Assembly (NCBI GenBank): GCA_020635195.1
Contig: JACKAG010000018.1
Coordinates: forward strand, 1-39,224
Reading direction: 5' to 3'
DNA: 39,224 nt
From: Deltaproteobacteria bacterium
Lineage (GTDB): Bacteria; Bdellovibrionota_B; Oligoflexia; Oligoflexales; Bog-1112
Position numbers and translations under genes: made by a program. This document shows positions 38,697-39,224 of the stretch, in pieces (the first letter of the stretch is position 1; each line of letters begins with the position of its first letter). Under the pieces are notes generated by a model. It did no database searches and was not told the DNA's origin. It saw only the letters and a program-made list of their open reading frames with translations.

Positions 38697-39224
38697 GCCT
38701 TTTGTCTCGGACATCGAAAGCTCTCGATAGTTTTGCATCGGCTGTGTCTCCGGAGTGGGGAGCTGAGCGGATAGCAGCAAGAATGCGCTTTGAGGCTTTA
38801 AAAAGACATTACGAAGGGGCATCATCCAAGCGTCACCGGGAGTTTCGCCGCAATTCTTCATCGGTAAACGGCAATATTATTCAGGCTCATGAAAGCCTTG
38901 TTTCCAATGCAAGATACCTCCATGACAATAACGCCACTGCCCGGCGAGGTATTGATATTATTACGAAATATACCGCAGGGATTACCCCCCACGCGGTCAG
39001 AGCGGACGGGAAAAAATCCCCGGAGCATGAGGCAAAACTCAAAGAGTTTGCGGATACTGTGGCCTGCGATCCGGCAGAAAAGCAAAACCTTTACGCCCAG
39101 CAGTCTCTTATTGTCCGTACCCTTATCCGGGACGGTGAAGCTCTGATAGAGAGGGTTGTACGCCCTGATTTTCGCAAAAAAAGCCTGCCGGTACCGCTTC
39201 AAACAAGGGTTCTGGAGTGTGATT
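38693..39224 (+). CDS. phage portal protein, lambda gpB-like (partial, cut by window end)
   Basis: An open frame of 177 codons running off the window. ATG at 38693, 5 nt after GGGAAGGGA and overlapping the gpW stop. Features fit the lambda-type portal: N-terminal PEWGAERIAARMRFEALKRH, then S-R-H-x-x-F-R-R, ARYLHDNNATARRGIDIITK (the conserved R-N-N...A..A...), then IVRTLIRDGEALIERVV. The portal is the dodecameric channel for DNA entry and exit in the head vertex. The remaining two thirds lie outside the window, so intactness cannot be judged. Confidence 0.88.
   Translation, partial: MSLLSRTSKALDSFASAVSPEWGAERIAARMRFEALKRHYEGASSKRHREFRRNSSSVNGNIIQAHESLVSNARYLHDNNATARRGIDIITKYTAGITPHAVRADGKKSPEHEAKLKEFADTVACDPAEKQNLYAQQSLIVRTLIRDGEALIERVVRPDFRKKSLPVPLQTRVLECD

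Overview
This window looks like most of a temperate phage that persists as a plasmid (a phage-plasmid), carrying a large accessory load, in a Gammaproteobacterium. Three sets of genes support this. First, lambda-like late genes: tail collar fibre, M15 endopeptidase, Nu1/GpA terminase, gpW joining protein and the start of a lambda-type portal. Second, a plasmid core: ParA/ParB partition, a serine resolvase and a 1.1-kaa TOPRIM-helicase replication protein. Third, a phage recombination cassette: PD-(D/E)xK exonuclease, ERF annealing protein, SSB and a small PD-(D/E)xK nuclease. The layout recalls N15-like phage-plasmids, but no protelomerase is visible, so I infer a circular or still unknown form. 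Secreted ankyrin-repeat proteins, two with CaaX-like ends, suggest a host living with eukaryotes; an Endozoicomonas-like bacterium is a guess from gene content only.

Layout from left to right. 1-1.4 kb: end of the late/tail operon (two fibre proteins and a peptidase). 1.4-2.2 kb: decayed RelE/HigB-like toxin and a ribbon-helix-helix-like protein. 2.45-5.36 kb: IS21-family element with matching inverted repeats, two small accessory ORFs, an intact-looking IstA and a broken IstB. 5.4-9.4 kb: accessory block of exported or membrane proteins, two of which share a C-terminal motif, plus a CPBP intramembrane protease. 9.5-10.2 kb: HicAB toxin-antitoxin with a well-formed promoter/operator. 10.4-13.1 kb: resolvase, palindromes, parB and parA. 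13.4-17.9 kb: a GATC-rich AGATCTG repeat cluster, a membrane protein and a RepA-type protein.

18.1-22 kb holds an unusual leftward operon: XRE regulator, stand-alone receiver, 7TMR-DISM histidine kinase and HAD phosphatase, with palindromic operators ahead of it and a tiny ORF or small RNA facing it. It occupies the place where a phage immunity region would be expected. Divergent to it are a small membrane protein and a membrane-anchored receiver-like protein that has lost its phospho-acceptor Asp and conserved Lys. 23.2-27.4 kb: small HTH regulators, five TTTTGTC repeats at exact 10-bp spacing, a second TOPRIM primase-helicase (DUF927-like) and an AT-rich array of 13 TGAATCA iterons, a good candidate lytic origin. 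27.4-30.5 kb: recombination cassette and a double-HTH regulator.

30.5-34.2 kb: five tandem leftward ankyrin genes that arose by unit duplication. 34.4-39.2 kb: gpZ-like tail protein, terminator and probable cos region, terminase subunits, a leftward cargo gene, gpW and portal (cut by the window end). Working model: RepA and ParAB maintain the plasmid prophage; the XRE/two-component module senses something and controls the lytic switch; the second primase-helicase acting at iterons drives lytic replication; the rightward late genes package DNA; the ankyrin and exported proteins are lysogenic-conversion cargo. This model is inference from gene order and motifs.
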